A stretch of 64,000 nt of DNA. Origin: Lysobacter helvus (GTDB lineage Bacteria; Pseudomonadota; Gammaproteobacteria; Xanthomonadales; Xanthomonadaceae). Shown here in pieces: positions 50,435 through 60,619 of this stretch. The notes beneath the pieces were generated by a model. The model was given only the letters and a program-made list of their open reading frames with translations. It had not been told where the DNA came from and made no database searches. Location of the stretch: positions 2,542,001-2,606,000 of the forward strand of contig NZ_AP024546.1 of NCBI RefSeq assembly GCF_018406645.1. The letters are read 5' to 3'. A program made the position numbers and the translations under genes. Each line of letters opens with the position of its first letter. Position 1 is the stretch's first letter.

Positions 50435-52240
50435 ATGACCTCTCCGAACGTTCCTTCCGCCTACAAGATCACCGAACACAAGTACGACATGATCGTCGTC
50501 GGCGCCGGCGGCGCCGGGTTGCGCGCCACCTTCGGCCTCGCGCAGAAGGGCCTGCAGACCGCGTGCATCACCAAGGTGTTCCCGACGCGCTCGCACACCG
50601 TGGCGGCGCAGGGCGGCATCTCCGCCGCGCTCGGCAACATGGGCGAGGACGACTGGCGCTTCCACTTCTACGACACCATCAAGGGGTCGGACTGGCTGGG
50701 CGACCAGGATGCGATCGAATACATGTGCCGCGAGGCCATCCCCGCGATCATCGAGCTCGAGCACCAGGGCGTGCCGTTCTCGCGCACCGAAGACGGCAAG
50801 ATCTACCAGCGTCCCTTCGGCGGCATGACCACGCACTACGGCAAGGGCATCGCGCAGCGCACGTGCGCCGCGGCCGACCGCACCGGCCACGCGATCCTGC
50901 ACACGCTGTACCAACAGTCGCTCGCGCACGACGCGCGCTTCTTCATCGAGTACTTCGCGCTCGACCTGATCATGGACGAGGAGGGGGCCTGCCGCGGCGT
51001 GCTCGCGCTGGACCTGGCCGAAGGCACGTTGCACCTGTTCCGCGCGCAGGGCGTGGTGCTGGCCACTGGCGGCTACGGCCGCGCGTATTTCTCGGCCACG
51101 TCCGCGCACACCTGCACGGGCGACGGCGGCGGCATGGCGCTGCGCGCGGGCCTGGGCATGCAGGACATGGAGTTCGTGCAGTTCCATCCCACCGGCATCT
51201 ACGGCGCCGGTTGCCTGATCACCGAAGGCGTGCGCGGCGAAGGCGGCATCCTGCGCAACGCCAACGGCGAGCGCTTCATGGAACGCTACGCGCCGAACGC
51301 GAAGGACCTCGCCTCGCGCGACGTCGTCTCGCGTTCGATGACCATCGAAATCCGCGAAGGCCGCGGCGTCGGTGCGCACAAGGACCACATCAACCTGGAC
51401 CTCACGCACCTGGACCCGAAGGACATCCACGAAAAGCTCCCCGGCATCGCCGAGAGCGCGCGCATCTTCGCGGGCGTGGACGTGGAGAAGGAACCGATCC
51501 CGGTCATCCCCACCGTCCACTACAACATGGGCGGCATCCCGACCAACTACCACGGCGAAGTCGTGCAGCTGCGCAACGGCGATCCCGACGCGGTGGTGCC
51601 GGGCCTGTACGCGATCGGCGAAGCCGCGTGCGTGTCGGTGCATGGCGCCAATCGCCTGGGTTCGAACTCGCTGCTCGACCTGGTCGTGTTCGGCCGCGCG
51701 GTCGCCAACCGCTGCGCCGAGACGATCAAGCCGGGCGGCCCGCACAAGCCGCTGGCCTCGGACGCCTGCGACAAGTCGCTGGCCAACCTGGATCGCGTGC
51801 GCAACGCGCGCGGCTCGCTGCCCACCGCCGAGATCCGCAACAACATGCAGCGCGCCATGCAGGCCGACGCCGCGGTGTTCCGCACCGGTGAAACACTGGC
51901 CGAGGGCGTGAAGAAGATCCGCGAGATCCACGCCTCGTTCGCCGACGTGCGCGTGACCGACCGCTCGCTGGTCTGGAACTCCGACCTGGTCGAAAGCCTG
52001 GAACTGCAGAACCTGCTTGGCCAGGCGCTCACCACGATCGTGTCCGCCGAGAACCGCACCGAATCCCGCGGCGCGCATGCGCGCGAGGATTTCCCGGATC
52101 GCGACGACACGCAGTGGCAGAAGCACAGCGTCTGCTGGGTACACGAAGACGGGACCACCGAGATCGACTATCGCCCGGTGCACATGTACACGCTCAGCGG
52201 CGACGTCGACGTCGTTCCGCCGAAGCCGCGCGTCTACTGA
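50435..52240 (+). CDS. sdhA: Succinate dehydrogenase flavoprotein subunit
   Basis: A 601-residue catalytic subunit that oxidises succinate to fumarate with covalent FAD. The FAD fold is [19 protein letters not shown], and the covalent-flavin His is in [16 protein letters not shown]. The substrate site includes the [11 protein letters not shown] region, REGRGVG and [27 protein letters not shown]. It lies 4 bp after sdhD and 14 bp before sdhB. Confidence 0.97.
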   Translation: MTSPNVPSAYKITEHKYDMIVVGAGGAGLRATFGLAQKGLQTACITKVFPTRSHTVAAQGGISAALGNMGEDDWRFHFYDTIKGSDWLGDQDAIEYMCREAIPAIIELEHQGVPFSRTEDGKIYQRPFGGMTTHYGKGIAQRTCAAADRTGHAILHTLYQQSLAHDARFFIEYFALDLIMDEEGACRGVLALDLAEGTLHLFRAQGVVLATGGYGRAYFSATSAHTCTGDGGGMALRAGLGMQDMEFVQFHPTGIYGAGCLITEGVRGEGGILRNANGERFMERYAPNAKDLASRDVVSRSMTIEIREGRGVGAHKDHINLDLTHLDPKDIHEKLPGIAESARIFAGVDVEKEPIPVIPTVHYNMGGIPTNYHGEVVQLRNGDPDAVVPGLYAIGEAACVSVHGANRLGSNSLLDLVVFGRAVANRCAETIKPGGPHKPLASDACDKSLANLDRVRNARGSLPTAEIRNNMQRAMQADAAVFRTGETLAEGVKKIREIHASFADVRVTDRSLVWNSDLVESLELQNLLGQALTTIVSAENRTESRGAHAREDFPDRDDTQWQKHSVCWVHEDGTTEIDYRPVHMYTLSGDVDVVPPKPRVY

Positions 52241-52254
52241 TCGGGAGATCACCC

Positions 52255-53040
52255 ATGGCCGAATTCGCACTCCCGAAGAACTCCAAGATCCAGCCGGGCA
52301 AGCATTTCCCGGCGCCCGCCGGCGCGACGAAGGTGCGCACCTTCAAGGTGTACCGCTGGAACCCCGACGACGGCTTGAACCCGCGCGTGGATACGTACGA
52401 CGTGGACCTGGCGACGTGCGGCCCGATGGTTCTCGACGCGCTGATCAAGATCAAGAACGAGATCGATCCCACGCTCACGTTCCGCCGTTCGTGCCGCGAA
52501 GGCATCTGCGGCTCGTGCGCGATGAACATCGACGGCACCAACACGCTGGCGTGCACGCGCGCGATCAGGGACTGCACCAAGCCCGAAGTGCCGATCTATC
52601 CGCTGCCGCACATGTCGGTGGTGAAGGATCTCGTGCCGGACATGACGCACTTCTACGCGCAGTACGCGTCGATCCGCCCGTGGCTGCGCACGCAGACCCC
52701 GGCGCCGCCGGACCGCGAACGCCTGCAGTCGAAGGAAGACCGCGCGCTGCTCGATGGCCTGTACGAATGCATCCTGTGCGCGTGCTGCTCCACGAGCTGC
52801 CCGAGCTACTGGTGGAACGGCGACCGGTACCTGGGTCCCGCGATCCTGTTGCAGGCCTACCGCTGGATCGTCGACTCGCGCGACGAAGACACCGGCGCGC
52901 GCCTGGACGAACTGGAAGACCCGTTCAAGCTCTATCGCTGCCACACGATCATGAACTGCGCGCGGACCTGCCCGAAGGGCCTCAACCCGGCGCGGGCGAT
53001 CGGCGAGATCAAGCAGTTGATGCTGGCCAGACGAGGCTGA
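52255..53040 (+). CDS. sdhB: Succinate dehydrogenase iron-sulfur subunit
   Basis: A 261-residue subunit with three clusters: 2Fe-2S from [16 protein letters not shown] and LAC, 4Fe-4S from [12 protein letters not shown], and 3Fe-4S from [15 protein letters not shown] 52255 follows a GGGAG site. The stop overlaps the sdhE start by one base. The N-terminus [16 protein letters not shown] is longer than in E. coli but normal for this lineage. Confidence 0.97.
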   Translation: MAEFALPKNSKIQPGKHFPAPAGATKVRTFKVYRWNPDDGLNPRVDTYDVDLATCGPMVLDALIKIKNEIDPTLTFRRSCREGICGSCAMNIDGTNTLACTRAIRDCTKPEVPIYPLPHMSVVKDLVPDMTHFYAQYASIRPWLRTQTPAPPDRERLQSKEDRALLDGLYECILCACCSTSCPSYWWNGDRYLGPAILLQAYRWIVDSRDEDTGARLDELEDPFKLYRCHTIMNCARTCPKGLNPARAIGEIKQLMLARRG

Positions 53041-53288
53041 TGGACGACGAGACCGAGATCCGCAAGCTGCGCTGGCGCTGTCGGCGCGGCATGCGCGAGC
53101 TCGATCAGTTGCTGGAGCGCTGGCTCGACACGCGATGGCGCACGTCGTCGCCGCAGGAACGCGACACGTTCCTGCAATTGCTCGATACGGAAGACGATCG
53201 GCTGTGGCGCTGGGTCCTGGGCCACGAGGTCCCGGAGGACGCCGCGCTGCGGCGCCTGGTCGAACGGATCACGTCGACGGCGCCCTGA
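53040..53288 (+). CDS. sdhE: FAD assembly factor SdhE
   Basis: An 82-residue helical protein of the SdhE/SDHAF2 (YgfY) family. The RGxxE motif lies at residues 16-20 within RCRRGMRELD. It promotes covalent attachment of FAD to SdhA. It ends the sdh operon, with its start overlapping the sdhB stop by one base. Confidence 0.95.
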   Translation: MDDETEIRKLRWRCRRGMRELDQLLERWLDTRWRTSSPQERDTFLQLLDTEDDRLWRWVLGHEVPEDAALRRLVERITSTAP

Positions 53289-53306
53289 GGCGCCGAATTC
53301 GCGGGA

Positions 53307-53528
53307 TTACTTCGCGCCGGCCTGGTCCGAGGACGGACCCTGCGGCTGCACCGAGGCCTGGGCCTGGGCGGCTTCGGCGTCCGCGGCGGTCTTCGCCTCG
53401 CGCACGGCCTTCGCCTTGGCGACTTCCTGGAACACCAGCGTCGGGACGCGTTGCTGCGCCATCAGGGAGGTGCCGACGCAGCAGGACGCCAGCAGCATGA
53501 CGGCGACGAGAGTCTGGACGCGGGGCAT
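53307..53528 (-). CDS. Small exported protein, unknown function
   Basis: A 73-residue protein with a signal peptide (VAVMLLASCCVGTSLMA) and a short mature part rich in Ala, Gln and Lys (KAKAVREAKTAADAEAAQAQ), which may form a coiled helix. The double Cys could be a weak lipobox (LLASC). A CCGGAG site precedes ATG 53528. It is convergent with sdhE, 18 bp apart. Confidence 0.55.
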   Translation of the reverse strand: MPRVQTLVAVMLLASCCVGTSLMAQQRVPTLVFQEVAKAKAVREAKTAADAEAAQAQASVQPQGPSSDQAGAK

Positions 53529-53660
53529 TGGGAACTCCGGGGAACGCTGGGGGATGGCGCGCACCGTAGAGCAGCGCTCGTCCACGCCAGGTGAGCGCAA
53601 TCCTCCAATTGGGTGACACGCGTTTGCCGATGGCCAAGTGTTCAGGCTTGCCCCTCGGGG

Positions 53661-53689
53661 TTGCCGTGAACGGGGCAGGGGACTACACT
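53661..53689 (+). promoter_or_regulatory. Sigma-70 promoter upstream of rimP
   Basis: TTGCCG (53661-53666) and TACACT (53684-53689) are exactly 17 bases apart. This is the best promoter in the 328-base gap between the small exported gene and rimP. Transcription would start near 53696, leaving a ~160-base leader. Confidence 0.65.
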
Positions 53690-53721
53690 GCGCGCCGCAC
53701 CAGCTCCCCGGGCTGGCGATC

Positions 53722-53744
53722 AAGGGCTCCTCGGAGCCTTTTTT
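53722..53744 (+). terminator. First leader terminator upstream of rimP
   Basis: GGCTCC/GGAGCC arms with a two-base loop are followed by six T residues, about 49 bases after the predicted start of transcription. A smaller CCAGC/GCTGG hairpin precedes it at 53700-53716. Confidence 0.8.
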
Positions 53745-53811
53745 CATTCGGGGACGCGGGCTTGGAGGCGCTGCAGCACGGGCGCCCCGCCGACATCCAG
53801 TTGTATCGGAC

Positions 53812-53842
53812 AAGGGGCCCGCCGGGCCCCTTTTTGTTTTTC
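53812..53842 (+). terminator. Second leader terminator just before rimP
   Basis: GGGGCCC/GGGCCCC arms with a three-base loop, then TTTTTGTTTTTCC. It ends about 15 bases before ATG 53857, leaving no room for a clear ribosome site and making the leader look like an attenuator. Confidence 0.8.
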
Positions 53843-53856
53843 CGACCCGGACCCAC

Positions 53857-54414
53857 ATGACCGACAAAGCGAGCGAAATCTCAGCCTTGCTGGCCCCGAC
53901 CGTCACGTCGCTGGGCCTGGAACTGCTCGGCGCCGACTATCTCCCGTCGCCCGGCGGTGCCGTGTTGCGCCTCTACATCGACGTGCCGGAAGCCGAGGCC
54001 GCCGAGCGCAACGTCGGCATCGAGGATTGCGAAGCCGTCAGCCGCGAGGTGTCCGCGCAGCTCGACGTCGAGGATCCGATCAGCGGCAACTACACGCTCG
54101 AAGTGTCCTCGCCCGGCATCGACCGCCCGCTGTTCGCCCCCGCGCAGTACCAGCGGTTCGCGGGGCAGGTGGCGAAGGTGACGCTGAAGCTCCCGCAGGA
54201 CGGCCGCCGCCGGCTGCAGGGCCGCATCGACGCCGTCGCCGGCGACACGATCACCTTCGATGTCGATGGGCAGCCGTTCGCGGTGTCCTTCGAGAACATC
54301 GAGAAGGCCAAGCTGGTGCCCGACTGGGCCGCGCTTGGCTTCGCACCCGCAAAAGACGCCAGTGGCCGCGATGCGCGCCCGGGCAAGAAAAAAGCCGCGA
54401 AGAAGAAGTCGTAA
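53857..54414 (+). CDS. rimP: Ribosome maturation factor RimP
   Basis: A 185-residue factor for 30S assembly. The N-terminal alpha/beta domain includes [15 protein letters not shown] and LRLYIDV, and [18 protein letters not shown] is the family signature; an SH3-like domain follows and the tail is Lys-rich. It heads the rimP-nusA-infB-rbfA-truB-rpsO-pnp series. No good ribosome site precedes the ATG because the terminator hairpin is too near. Confidence 0.94.
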   Translation: MTDKASEISALLAPTVTSLGLELLGADYLPSPGGAVLRLYIDVPEAEAAERNVGIEDCEAVSREVSAQLDVEDPISGNYTLEVSSPGIDRPLFAPAQYQRFAGQVAKVTLKLPQDGRRRLQGRIDAVAGDTITFDVDGQPFAVSFENIEKAKLVPDWAALGFAPAKDASGRDARPGKKKAAKKKS

Positions 54415-54462
54415 GACCCGCGCTTCGCAACGCAACCCGCATTTCGTAGAGAGACTTTCACG

Positions 54463-55950
54463 ATGTCCAAAGAACTCCTGCTTGTCGTCGACGCGGTCGC
54501 CAATGAAAAGGGCGTGCCCGAGTCCGTGATCTTCGAGGCCATCGAGGCCGCGCTGGCGTCCGCCGCCAAGAAGCGCTACCCCGACCAGGACGTGCTCGTG
54601 CGCGTGCAGATCGACCCGAAGGACGGCAACTACGAGACCTACCGCCGCTGGGAAGTGGTGGCCGACGACGTGGTCATGGAATCGCCCGACCGCCAGCTGC
54701 GCCTGATGGATGCGCTGGACGAAAGCGAAGGCGCCGAAGTGGGCGACTACATCGAAGAACAGATCGAAAACCCGGACTTCGGCCGCATCGCCGCACAGGC
54801 CGCCAAGCAGGTGATCGTGCAGCGCGTGCGCGAAGCCGAGCGCGCGCAGGTCGTGGACCAGTGGAAGGACCGCGTCGGCGAACTCGTCACCGGCATCGTC
54901 AAGCGCGCCGAGCGCGGCAACATCTTCGTGGACCTGGGCGGCAACGCCGAGGCCTTCATTCCGAAGGACAAGGGCATCCCGCGCGACGTGCTGCGCGCCG
55001 GCGACCGCGTCCGCGGTTACCTCTACGACGTGCGCACCGAACCGCGCGGCCCGCAGCTGTTCATCAGCCGCGCCGCGCCGGAATTCATGATCGAGCTGTT
55101 CAAGCTCGAAGTGCCGGAAGTCGGCCAGGGCCTGGTGGAAATCAAGGCCTGCGCGCGTGATCCGGGCGACCGCGCCAAGATCGCCGTGCTCGCGCACGAC
55201 CACCGCACCGATCCGATCGGCGCGTGCATCGGCATGCGCGGTTCGCGCGTGCAGGCCGTGTCCAACGAGCTCAACGGCGAGCGCGTCGACATCATCCTGT
55301 GGAGCGACAACAGCGCGCAGTTCGTGATCAACGCGATGGCGCCGGCCGAAGTGCAGTCGATCATCGTCGACGAAGAAAAGCATTCGATGGACCTGGCGGT
55401 CGCCGAAGACCGCCTCGCCCAGGCGATCGGCAAGGGCGGCCAGAACGTGCGCCTCGCCAGCCGCCTGTCGGGCTGGCAGCTCAACGTCATGACCGCCGAC
55501 CAGGTGCAGGCCAAGAGCGAAGCCGAGCAGACCGCCGCGCGCGGCCTGTTCATGGAAAAGCTGGAAGTCGACGAAGAGATCGCCGGCATCCTGGTGTCGG
55601 AAGGCTTCACCACGGTCGAAGAGATCGCGTACGTGCCGGTCGGCGAGCTGCTGGCGGTGGAGGGCTTCGACGAGGACATCGTCGAGGAACTGCGCGCCCG
55701 CGCCCGCGACGCGCTGCTCAACGAAGCGCTGGCGGTGGAAGAGGAACTCGACGAGCACCAGCCCGCCGAAGACCTGCTCTCGCTCGCGGGCATGGACGAG
55801 GCCACGGCCTACGTGCTGGCCTCGCGCGGCATCCGCACGCGCGACGACCTGGCCGACATGGCGGTGGACGAGATCACCGACATCGAAGACATGGATGCCG
55901 AGCGTGCCGCGGCCCTGATCATGGAAGCGCGCAAGCACTGGTTCGAGTAA
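54463..55950 (+). CDS. nusA: Transcription termination/antitermination factor NusA
   Basis: A 495-residue RNA polymerase factor. It has the N-terminal polymerase-binding domain, S1 ([18 protein letters not shown]), KH1 and KH2 ([15 protein letters not shown] and [17 protein letters not shown]), and two acidic C-terminal repeats ending HWFE. In E. coli NusA represses its own operon at leader terminators, which is relevant to the hairpins before rimP. Confidence 0.97.
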   Translation: MSKELLLVVDAVANEKGVPESVIFEAIEAALASAAKKRYPDQDVLVRVQIDPKDGNYETYRRWEVVADDVVMESPDRQLRLMDALDESEGAEVGDYIEEQIENPDFGRIAAQAAKQVIVQRVREAERAQVVDQWKDRVGELVTGIVKRAERGNIFVDLGGNAEAFIPKDKGIPRDVLRAGDRVRGYLYDVRTEPRGPQLFISRAAPEFMIELFKLEVPEVGQGLVEIKACARDPGDRAKIAVLAHDHRTDPIGACIGMRGSRVQAVSNELNGERVDIILWSDNSAQFVINAMAPAEVQSIIVDEEKHSMDLAVAEDRLAQAIGKGGQNVRLASRLSGWQLNVMTADQVQAKSEAEQTAARGLFMEKLEVDEEIAGILVSEGFTTVEEIAYVPVGELLAVEGFDEDIVEELRARARDALLNEALAVEEELDEHQPAEDLLSLAGMDEATAYVLASRGIRTRDDLADMAVDEITDIEDMDAERAAALIMEARKHWFE

Positions 55951-55987
55951 CACGCGAGCGACTCGCGGGGGCCGACGCGGCCCGCGC

Positions 55988-55993
55988 TAGAAT
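55988..55993 (+). promoter_or_regulatory. Possible -10 box before infB
   Basis: TAGAAT lies in the 97-base gap between nusA and infB, with no -35 box. An internal promoter is possible but weakly supported. Confidence 0.3.
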
Positions 55994-56047
55994 CGCCCCC
56001 CTCAGCCCGGGGCCAACGCAGGACCCGGGCCACGAAACGGATAACGA

Positions 56048-58657
56048 ATGTCGCAGCAAACCACCATCCGCAAGCTCGCCGAACTGGTGAATACGCCGGT
56101 CGAAAAACTGCTGGAGCAACTGTCCGAGGCGGGCATGAGCTTCAACGGTCCGGACCAGGTCGTCACCAGCACCGAGAAAGTGAAGCTGCTGGGCTTCCTG
56201 CGACGCACGCACGGCAAGGCCGACGCACCGGCCGCCGACGCGGCCGCGCCCTCGAAGATCACGCTCAACCGCCGCAAGGTGCAGGAAGTGACGGTCGCCC
56301 AGGGCCGCACCAAGAGCACCGTCGCCGTCGAAGTGCGCCAGAAGCGCACCTACATGAAGCCCGACGAAGCGGCCGTCATCGACAGCTCGCCGGCCGCCCA
56401 GGCCGCGGCCATCGAGGGCCTGGATCCCGAGCGCGCGGAAATCCTGCGCAAGCTCGAGGAATCGCGCCAGCGCAACCTTACCGAACAGCAGCGCCTCGCC
56501 GAGACCGACGCCAAGCGCAAGGCCGAGATCGCCGAGCGCAAGCGCCTGGAAGACGAAGCCGCCGAGAAGGAACGCCAGGCCGCCGTCGTCGCCGCCGCCG
56601 AAGCCGCCGTGGCCGAAGAGACCACCAAGCCCAAGCCCGGCCACCACGGTCATCCGAAGCCGGCCGCCCCGCGCGTCGACGACAAGGCCGCCGCGCACAA
56701 GGGCAAGCCCAACCGCGGCTCGCACGCGATGGTCACGTCCATCGAGGACGACGACAACGCCGCGCGCTTCGCCGGCCAGCTGCACCTCAGCGCCTCCGAG
56801 CGCGCCCGCCGCGGCGCCGCGCGCGGCCGCCCCACCAAGCGTCGTTCGCAGGACCAGTCGCGCACCGGCACGGGCTTCAACCGCCCGACCGCGCCGATCG
56901 TCCGCGAGATCGTCATCGGCGACACCATCACCGTCGCCGACCTCGCGCAGAAGCTCGCGCTGAAGGGCGGCGAGGTGGTCAAGATGCTCTTCAAGATGGG
57001 CGTCATGGCCACGATCACGCAGTCGATCGACCACGACACCGCGGTGCTCGTCACCGAAGAACTCGGCCACACGGCGGTGCACGCCGATGCCGGCGACGTG
57101 GAAGGCGTGCTGCTCGCGCACACCGAGGACCAGCAGGGCGAGAAGCTCCCGCGTCCGCCGGTCGTCACGATCATGGGCCACGTCGACCACGGCAAGACGT
57201 CGCTGCTCGACTACATCCGCCGCACCAAGGTCGCCTCGGGCGAAGCCGGCGGCATCACCCAGCACATCGGCGCGTACCACGTCGAAACGAGCAAGGGCGT
57301 CATCAGCTTCCTCGACACGCCGGGCCACGCAGCGTTCACGCAGATGCGTGCGCGCGGCGCCAAGCTCACCGACATCGTCGTGCTGGTGGTCGCGGCCGAC
57401 GACGGCGTGATGCCGCAGACGATCGAAGCGGTGCAGCACGCGAAGGCCGCGGGCGTGCCGCTCATCGTCGCCGTCAACAAGATCGACAAGTCCGACGCAG
57501 ATCCGCTGCGCGTCAAGAACGACCTGCTCGCGCAGGGCGTGGTCGCCGAGGAATTCGGTGGCGACACGCAGATGGTGGAACTGTCCGCCAAGACCGGCCA
57601 GGGCGTGGACAACCTGCTCGACGCGATCACGCTGCAGGCCGAAGTGCTCGAGCTGCGCGCCGTGTTCGACGGCCGCGCCAGCGGCGTGGTCATCGAGTCG
57701 GCGCTCGACAAGGGCCGCGGCCCGGTCGCCACCGTGCTCGTGCAGCAGGGCACGCTCCGCAAGGGCGATTACCTGGTGTGCGGCGTGCAGTACGGCCGCG
57801 TGCGCGCGCTGTTCGACGAAACGGGCAAGCAGGTGCCGGAAGCGACGCCGTCGATTCCCGTGCAGGTGCTCGGCTTGTCCGGCGTGCCGGATGCGGGCGA
57901 CGACTTCACGGTGGTCGAAGACGAACGCCTGGCGAAGGACGTCGCGCAGCAGCGCGATGCCAAGCGCCGCGAATCGCGCCTCGTCAGCCAGGCGGGCAAC
58001 CGCATGGAAGACATCATGGCGCAGATGGGCGAGGGCGCTGCCCAGCAGACGCTCAACCTGCTGGTGAAGGCCGACGTGCAGGGTTCGGTGCAGGCGCTGC
58101 GCGAAGCGCTCACCGGCCTGTCCAACCCGCAGATCCGCATCAACGTGATCGGCGGCGGCGTGGGCGGCATCACCGAGTCCGACGCCACGCTGGCGGCGAC
58201 GTCGAAGGCCACGGTCATCGGCTTCAACGTCCGTGCCGACGCATCGGCGCGCAAGGTCATCGAGTCCAACGGCGTCGACCTGCGGTACTTCTCGATCATC
58301 TACGACGTCATCGACCAGGTGAAGCAGATCGCCTCCGGCGTGCTCGGCAAGGAGATCCGCGAAGAGATCATCGGCATCGCCGAGGTGCGCGACGTGTTCC
58401 GCAGCTCCAAGTTCGGCGCGGTCGCCGGCTGCATGGTCATCGAAGGCGTGGTCAAGCGCAGCAAGCCGATCCGCGTGCTGCGCGACAACACCGTCGTCTA
58501 CGAGGGCGAGCTGGAATCGCTGCGTCGCTACAAGGAGAACGTCGACGAGGTGCGCAACGGCACCGAGTGCGGCATCGGCGTCAAGGCGTACAACGACGTC
58601 AAGCCGGGCGACCAGATCGAATGCTTCGAGCGCATCGAGGTGCAGCGCACGCTGTAA
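56048..58657 (+). CDS. infB: Translation initiation factor IF-2
   Basis: An 869-residue GTPase that brings initiator tRNA to the 30S subunit. It has an N-terminal IF2 domain, a long Glu/Lys/Ala-rich linker (residues 110-260), the G1 motif GHVDHGKT at 377-384, DTPGHAAF and NKID, and the C-terminal tRNA-binding domains. The length is normal for the long form. An internal start for a shorter isoform is possible but not evident. Confidence 0.97.
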   Translation: MSQQTTIRKLAELVNTPVEKLLEQLSEAGMSFNGPDQVVTSTEKVKLLGFLRRTHGKADAPAADAAAPSKITLNRRKVQEVTVAQGRTKSTVAVEVRQKRTYMKPDEAAVIDSSPAAQAAAIEGLDPERAEILRKLEESRQRNLTEQQRLAETDAKRKAEIAERKRLEDEAAEKERQAAVVAAAEAAVAEETTKPKPGHHGHPKPAAPRVDDKAAAHKGKPNRGSHAMVTSIEDDDNAARFAGQLHLSASERARRGAARGRPTKRRSQDQSRTGTGFNRPTAPIVREIVIGDTITVADLAQKLALKGGEVVKMLFKMGVMATITQSIDHDTAVLVTEELGHTAVHADAGDVEGVLLAHTEDQQGEKLPRPPVVTIMGHVDHGKTSLLDYIRRTKVASGEAGGITQHIGAYHVETSKGVISFLDTPGHAAFTQMRARGAKLTDIVVLVVAADDGVMPQTIEAVQHAKAAGVPLIVAVNKIDKSDADPLRVKNDLLAQGVVAEEFGGDTQMVELSAKTGQGVDNLLDAITLQAEVLELRAVFDGRASGVVIESALDKGRGPVATVLVQQGTLRKGDYLVCGVQYGRVRALFDETGKQVPEATPSIPVQVLGLSGVPDAGDDFTVVEDERLAKDVAQQRDAKRRESRLVSQAGNRMEDIMAQMGEGAAQQTLNLLVKADVQGSVQALREALTGLSNPQIRINVIGGGVGGITESDATLAATSKATVIGFNVRADASARKVIESNGVDLRYFSIIYDVIDQVKQIASGVLGKEIREEIIGIAEVRDVFRSSKFGAVAGCMVIEGVVKRSKPIRVLRDNTVVYEGELESLRRYKENVDEVRNGTECGIGVKAYNDVKPGDQIECFERIEVQRTL

Positions 58658-58677
58658 GGCGCGCGCTCCACACTCCC

Positions 58678-59040
58678 ATGGCGCAGAAGTCCTTCCATCG
58701 CACCGACCGCGTGTCGGCCCAGCTCCGCCGCGAGCTGGGCACGCTCGTGCACGCCGCCGTGCGCGAGCATGGCCTGGGGTCCACCAGCGTCTCCGACGTT
58801 GAAGTCACGCGCGACATGGCGCATGCCAAGGTGTTCGTGACCGTGCTGCAGGCCGAGAAGGCGGCGGAAACGGTCAAGGCGCTCAAGGCGCTCGCGCCGG
58901 AAATCCGCTACCAGCTCGCGCGCGCGGTGAAGATGCGCCACGTGCCCGAACTGCATTTCCATTACGACGATTCCGTCGACAAGGGCGAGCGCATCGACCA
59001 CCTGTTGCGGGACGCAGGTCCCGGAACGCCGGACGCCTGA
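58678..59040 (+). CDS. rbfA: Ribosome-binding factor A
   Basis: A 120-residue KH-fold protein needed for 16S rRNA 5'-end processing and cold growth. It has RTDRVSAQLRRELGTLV at the start, the DVEVTRDMAHAKVFVTVL core and the HVPELHFHYDDSVDKGERI C-terminal signature. It is 20 bp after infB and 13 bp before truB. Confidence 0.95.
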   Translation: MAQKSFHRTDRVSAQLRRELGTLVHAAVREHGLGSTSVSDVEVTRDMAHAKVFVTVLQAEKAAETVKALKALAPEIRYQLARAVKMRHVPELHFHYDDSVDKGERIDHLLRDAGPGTPDA

Positions 59041-59053
59041 CCACGGATCGCCT

Positions 59054-60061
59054 TTGGACCCGAGCCCCGAGCCCCGAGTCCCGAGCCCCGGCAAGCGCAC
59101 GCGCTTCCGCAAGCTCGACGGCATCCTGCTCCTCGACAAACCCCGCGGCCTGAGTTCCAACCAGGCGTTGCAGCGCGTGCGCCATCTGTTCCGCGCGGAG
59201 AAGGGCGGCCACACCGGCAGCCTCGATCCGCTCGCCACCGGCCTGCTGCCGGTGTGCTTCGGCGAAGCGACGAAGATCGCCGGCGGCCTGCTCGGCGCGC
59301 GCAAGGGGTACGAAACCGTCGCGCGCCTGGGCATCGTCACCGACACCGATGACGCCGAAGGCGCGCCGCTGCGCGAACGGCCGGTGCCCGCCCTCACGAT
59401 TCCCGTCATCGACGCCGCGTTGGCGACGCTCACTGGCGCGCAGATGCAGCGGCCGCCGATCTATTCCGCGCTCAAGCGCGGCGGCGAACCCATGTATGCC
59501 CGCGCGCGCCGCGGCGAAGTGCTCGAAGTCGAGCCACGGCCGGTCGACGTCCACGCCTTCGAACTGATCTCCGCCGCCGACCTGCTGCACGGCGACGAAC
59601 CGCTGCTGCGCCTGCACGTGGAATGCGGCTCGGGCACCTACGTGCGCAGCCTCGTGCGGGACCTGGGCGAACTGCTGGGGTGCGGCGCGCACGTGGCCGA
59701 GCTGCGCCGCCTGTGGGTCGATCCCTTCCGCGATCCGCGCATGTGGACGCTGGAAGCCCTGCAGGAACTCGCCGACCGCGGCGAACGCATGCTCGACGCC
59801 TGCCTGCTCCCGATCGAAACCGGCATGACCGCGTGGCCGCACCTGCGCGTCTCGGCCGCGCAGGCCATGCGCCTGGCGCGCGGCCAGTCGGTGGCCGGCG
59901 CCTCGTCCACGCCCGGCCGCGTCGCGCTGTACGACGACGCGGGCCGCGCGCTCGGCCTGGGCCAGGTGGATGAAACCGGCTGCCTGCGCCCGCAACGCCT
60001 GTTCACGTGGGCGGCCGCACTGGGCCAGCCCGCTCCGACCGTCGCTAAACCCTTGTCCTGA
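59054..60061 (+). CDS. truB: tRNA pseudouridine-55 synthase
   Basis: A 335-residue enzyme that makes pseudouridine 55 in tRNA. The catalytic Asp58 is in [12 protein letters not shown]; also [30 protein letters not shown] and the C-terminal PUA-like part. The start is TTG 59054; no ATG or GTG lies between rbfA and the conserved [13 protein letters not shown] segment. The first ~13 residues are encoded by a heptamer repeat and are not conserved in type, so the real start is uncertain. Confidence 0.9.
   Translation: MDPSPEPRVPSPGKRTRFRKLDGILLLDKPRGLSSNQALQRVRHLFRAEKGGHTGSLDPLATGLLPVCFGEATKIAGGLLGARKGYETVARLGIVTDTDDAEGAPLRERPVPALTIPVIDAALATLTGAQMQRPPIYSALKRGGEPMYARARRGEVLEVEPRPVDVHAFELISAADLLHGDEPLLRLHVECGSGTYVRSLVRDLGELLGCGAHVAELRRLWVDPFRDPRMWTLEALQELADRGERMLDACLLPIETGMTAWPHLRVSAAQAMRLARGQSVAGASSTPGRVALYDDAGRALGLGQVDETGCLRPQRLFTWAAALGQPAPTVAKPLS
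59055..59093 (+). repeat. Heptamer repeat overlapping the truB start
   Basis: Four to five units of the GAGYCCC type follow each other directly after the presumed TTG start of truB and encode the first residues ([12 protein letters not shown]). The units match the GGGACYN family at 21102-21199 and 28537-28568. Confidence 0.75.
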
Positions 60062-60082
60062 AAGGCAGCGGGCGCTTACAAT
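60053..60082 (+). promoter_or_regulatory. Promoter of rpsO
   Basis: TTGTCC (60053-60058) and TACAAT (60077-60082) are 18 bases apart, overlapping the end of truB. Transcription from near 60089 gives a ~120-base rpsO leader, where S15 autoregulation is usual in other bacteria. Confidence 0.6.
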
Positions 60083-60207
60083 CCCGCGGCTTTTCCAGCA
60101 CCACCCATCTGCAGATCCCTGCATTCCCGCACGCGGCGGGCCATGCGGTGCGTCCCGGGCCGGACCCCGGACGTTCCTGCGAGGCCGCGCATCACACGAG
60201 GTTTTCC

Positions 60208-60468
60208 ATGTCCATCGATTCCGCGAAAGTCATTTCCGAACACAAGCGCGGCGACAACGACACCGGTTCGCCGGAAGTCCAGGTCGCCCTGCTCACCGCC
60301 CGCATCGAACAGCTGACGGGCCACTTCAAGACGCACAAGCAGGACCACCACAGCCGCCGAGGCTTGCTGATGATGGTCAACCGCCGCCGCAGCCTGCTCG
60401 ACTACCTCAAGCGCAAGGACATCGAGCGCTACAAGAGCCTGATCGAGAAGCTGGGCCTGCGTCGCTAA
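60208..60468 (+). CDS. rpsO: 30S ribosomal protein S15
   Basis: An 86-residue 16S rRNA-binding protein. [41 protein letters not shown] and the C-terminal LGLRR are diagnostic. ATG 60208 is chosen to give the normal length. It lies between truB and pnp as in most gammaproteobacteria. Confidence 0.97.
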   Translation: MSIDSAKVISEHKRGDNDTGSPEVQVALLTARIEQLTGHFKTHKQDHHSRRGLLMMVNRRRSLLDYLKRKDIERYKSLIEKLGLRR

Positions 60469-60478
60469 AGCACTACCC

Positions 60479-60506
60479 GACCGCGGCGCAGGAATGCGCC
60501 GCGGTC
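60479..60506 (+). terminator. Hairpin between rpsO and pnp
   Basis: A perfect 12-bp stem (GACCGCGGCGCA and its complement) with a GGAA loop, followed by a weak TCTTCGTTT tract. It may end part of the rpsO transcripts or be an RNase III site in the pnp leader, as in E. coli. Confidence 0.65.
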
Positions 60507-60619
60507 TTCGTTTCGGCAGTACGTTTTTCTTCAAAGCCCCCCAGGTCGCGCAGCGACCGCACCGACGTCGGCAAGGGCCGTCGCGGTTCATCAGCTAGCA
60601 ATTCCAAGGACATCCTCAC

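Noticed and set aside
53560-53856. A tRNA gene upstream of rimP, as in the E. coli metY operon
   Set aside because: No cloverleaf, T-loop GTTCRA box or CCA end could be found; the region holds only terminator-like hairpins.
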